From Ochromonas danica (taxonomy: Eukaryota > Sar > Chrysophyceae > Chromulinales > Chromulinaceae), in contig VKHL01000038.1 in the NCBI GenBank assembly GCA_015146655.1, positions 1 through 64,000 on the forward strand: a stretch of DNA of 64,000 nt. The letters are read 5' to 3'. Positions 63,092 through 64,000 of this stretch are shown here, piece after piece. Positions within the stretch are counted from its first letter, which is position 1. The number at the start of each line of letters is the position of its first letter. The translations under genes and the position numbers were made by a program. The notes under the pieces were generated by a model, which did not search any database, had not been told where the DNA came from, and saw nothing but the letters and a program-made list of their open reading frames with translations.

Positions 63092-64000
63092 TGTGCTGGG
63101 GTGCCAGCCATGGGATGAAACAAGCAATTCAATCGAGACGATAAATGAAATATACTATATTTATTAATAATACAAACAAACCAATTACGATACGAACCGA
63201 AAAAATAGAACAAAATATGATTGTTGATAATAAGGAACAGCTAAGAGGAGGAAGGAAGGATAGTATTTATTTTTTAATTGCTATTGGGGCTATGAATATC
63301 TTGGCTGGGTGATCTTGGATAGTGTTGTTCATCATGTCATCAGCTACTGCTCAGTTCATTGCTCGAATAGCGCAAGAGATATTGCATCGTTATATCATTT
63401 AATATCATGCCGCGATATCATATTGTTTGGTAGTGGATTGTTAATGGATGGATGGTGGCGGCAGCAGCAGATAGTTTTGTTTCATCTTTCTACTGCCTGC
63501 TGCTGTCTGTCTGTCTGTCTGTCCTCTTCTTGTAGTTGATTTACGATTTTTAACTTCTTGACTTTGATGGAGTTATAGTACTCTACATTAATTAGTTTAG
63601 TTACGATCAACGTGTGTGTTTATCATGTTATGTTAGGAATAGTTTCTTTATACGAACGAAAATGGCCCGCTAGCTCTACTCATTGCAGTGTGTCTGTCTG
63701 CTTTAGCTTTTGCCGCCTTGTGGTCTATTGCAATGTGAGTTTGCAGTGTACTGGTACTGAAGTTGGTAGTTGTTGAACACAGAGCGATAGAGAGAGTTAG
63801 CGAGTGAAACAATGAGTGGAAACAGTTAGTGTTGTTATTCTTGGTTTTATGATTTCTTTCTTTGAATTGTTTGTTTTTGTAACTTTGAATTTTGATACCA
63901 TTTCTTTCTTCTTCTTCTTGTTGTTGCTCTGTGCCCAATCAGTTCGTATCGTATTGCAATTATACTCAACTCGGATATATACAGGATTTAGTCTATACAC
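63092..64000. other. Gene-free right end
   Basis: AT-rich DNA with short GCAGCAG and CTGTCTGT microsatellites (about 63460, 63505). No coding sequence or RNA gene supported on either strand. Confidence 0.5.

Noticed and set aside
63648-64000. Minus-strand Lys/Asn-rich ORFs at the right edge
   Set aside because: Low-complexity AT-rich translation with no conserved features; the end of the window prevents a test.
1-64000. Search for retroelements, DNA transposases, CRISPR arrays, rRNA genes
   Set aside because: No reverse transcriptase, integrase, transposase, long terminal repeat, CRISPR or rRNA signature was seen; the repeats found are tandem, inverted or gene duplicates.

Overview
The window is nuclear DNA of a eukaryote. 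The genes are compact and dense, with short GT-AG introns (roughly 55-110 bases, a few longer), no operons, tRNA genes of eukaryotic initiator type, and many proteins with long Ser, Gly, Asn, Pro or Gln runs. Three features together suggest a flagellated heterokont (stramenopile) alga: a kinesin-9 family ciliary motor, a KRE6/SKN1-like GH16 glucan enzyme as used for 1,3/1,6-beta-glucans, and several N-termini that look like a signal peptide followed by an ASAFAP-like plastid motif. This placement is an inference, not a proof.

Layout. 1-9 kb: the tail of an unrecognised gene, a mitochondrial-type thioredoxin, ribosome biogenesis factor RPF2 (-), an orphan secretory/membrane protein, a mitochondrial carrier (-), a HAD-like protein with an altered active site (-), and chaperonin-10. 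9.3-12.4 kb: a ten-exon kinesin-9. 12.8-18.1 kb: three initiator tRNA-Met genes and a 1.46 kb near-perfect inverted repeat whose left arm is a truncated copy of the 3' part of a FAD monooxygenase gene. 17.4-19.9 kb: the intact FAD monooxygenase (-). 20.1-26.3 kb: a tandem array of four apparently identical NmrA/QOR2-like NAD(P)-binding genes, period 1626 bp, each spacer carrying a decayed scrap of FAD-monooxygenase exon 1.

26.8-38.9 kb: a GT77-like Golgi glycosyltransferase (-), an orphan secreted protein (-), a TPR protein, a GH16 glucanase/transglycosylase (-), and a RAD16-type SNF2 helicase. 39-41 kb: a small ZNF706-like zinc-finger gene and GST copy 1 (-). 41.9-50.5 kb: an orphan zinc-finger/IQ/PH-like protein, a VTT (TVP38/DedA) membrane protein (-), an RluA-type pseudouridine synthase and an orphan. 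51.6-58 kb: a repeat-containing one-TM orphan, proline dehydrogenase with an EF-hand insertion (-), GST copy 2 and an MFS transporter. 58.5-63.1 kb: a small TM protein (-), a peroxiredoxin, and a tandem peroxiredoxin-like paralogue lacking the catalytic cysteine.

The most unusual features are structural: the palindrome plus tandem array at 12.8-26.4 kb; the two GST genes with identical bodies (intron included) but unrelated 5' targeting leaders; the peroxiredoxin pseudoenzyme; a recurring GTTAACTTAAG element near start codons; and three long foldback hairpins. Several of the genes are redox or detoxification enzymes (thioredoxin, FAD monooxygenase, QOR2-like array, two GSTs, peroxiredoxin pair, PRODH), but nothing in the layout shows that they form one pathway. 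Two short runs of N (13468-13477, 43685-43694) both fall in tandem repeats, so repeat copy numbers depend on the assembly.
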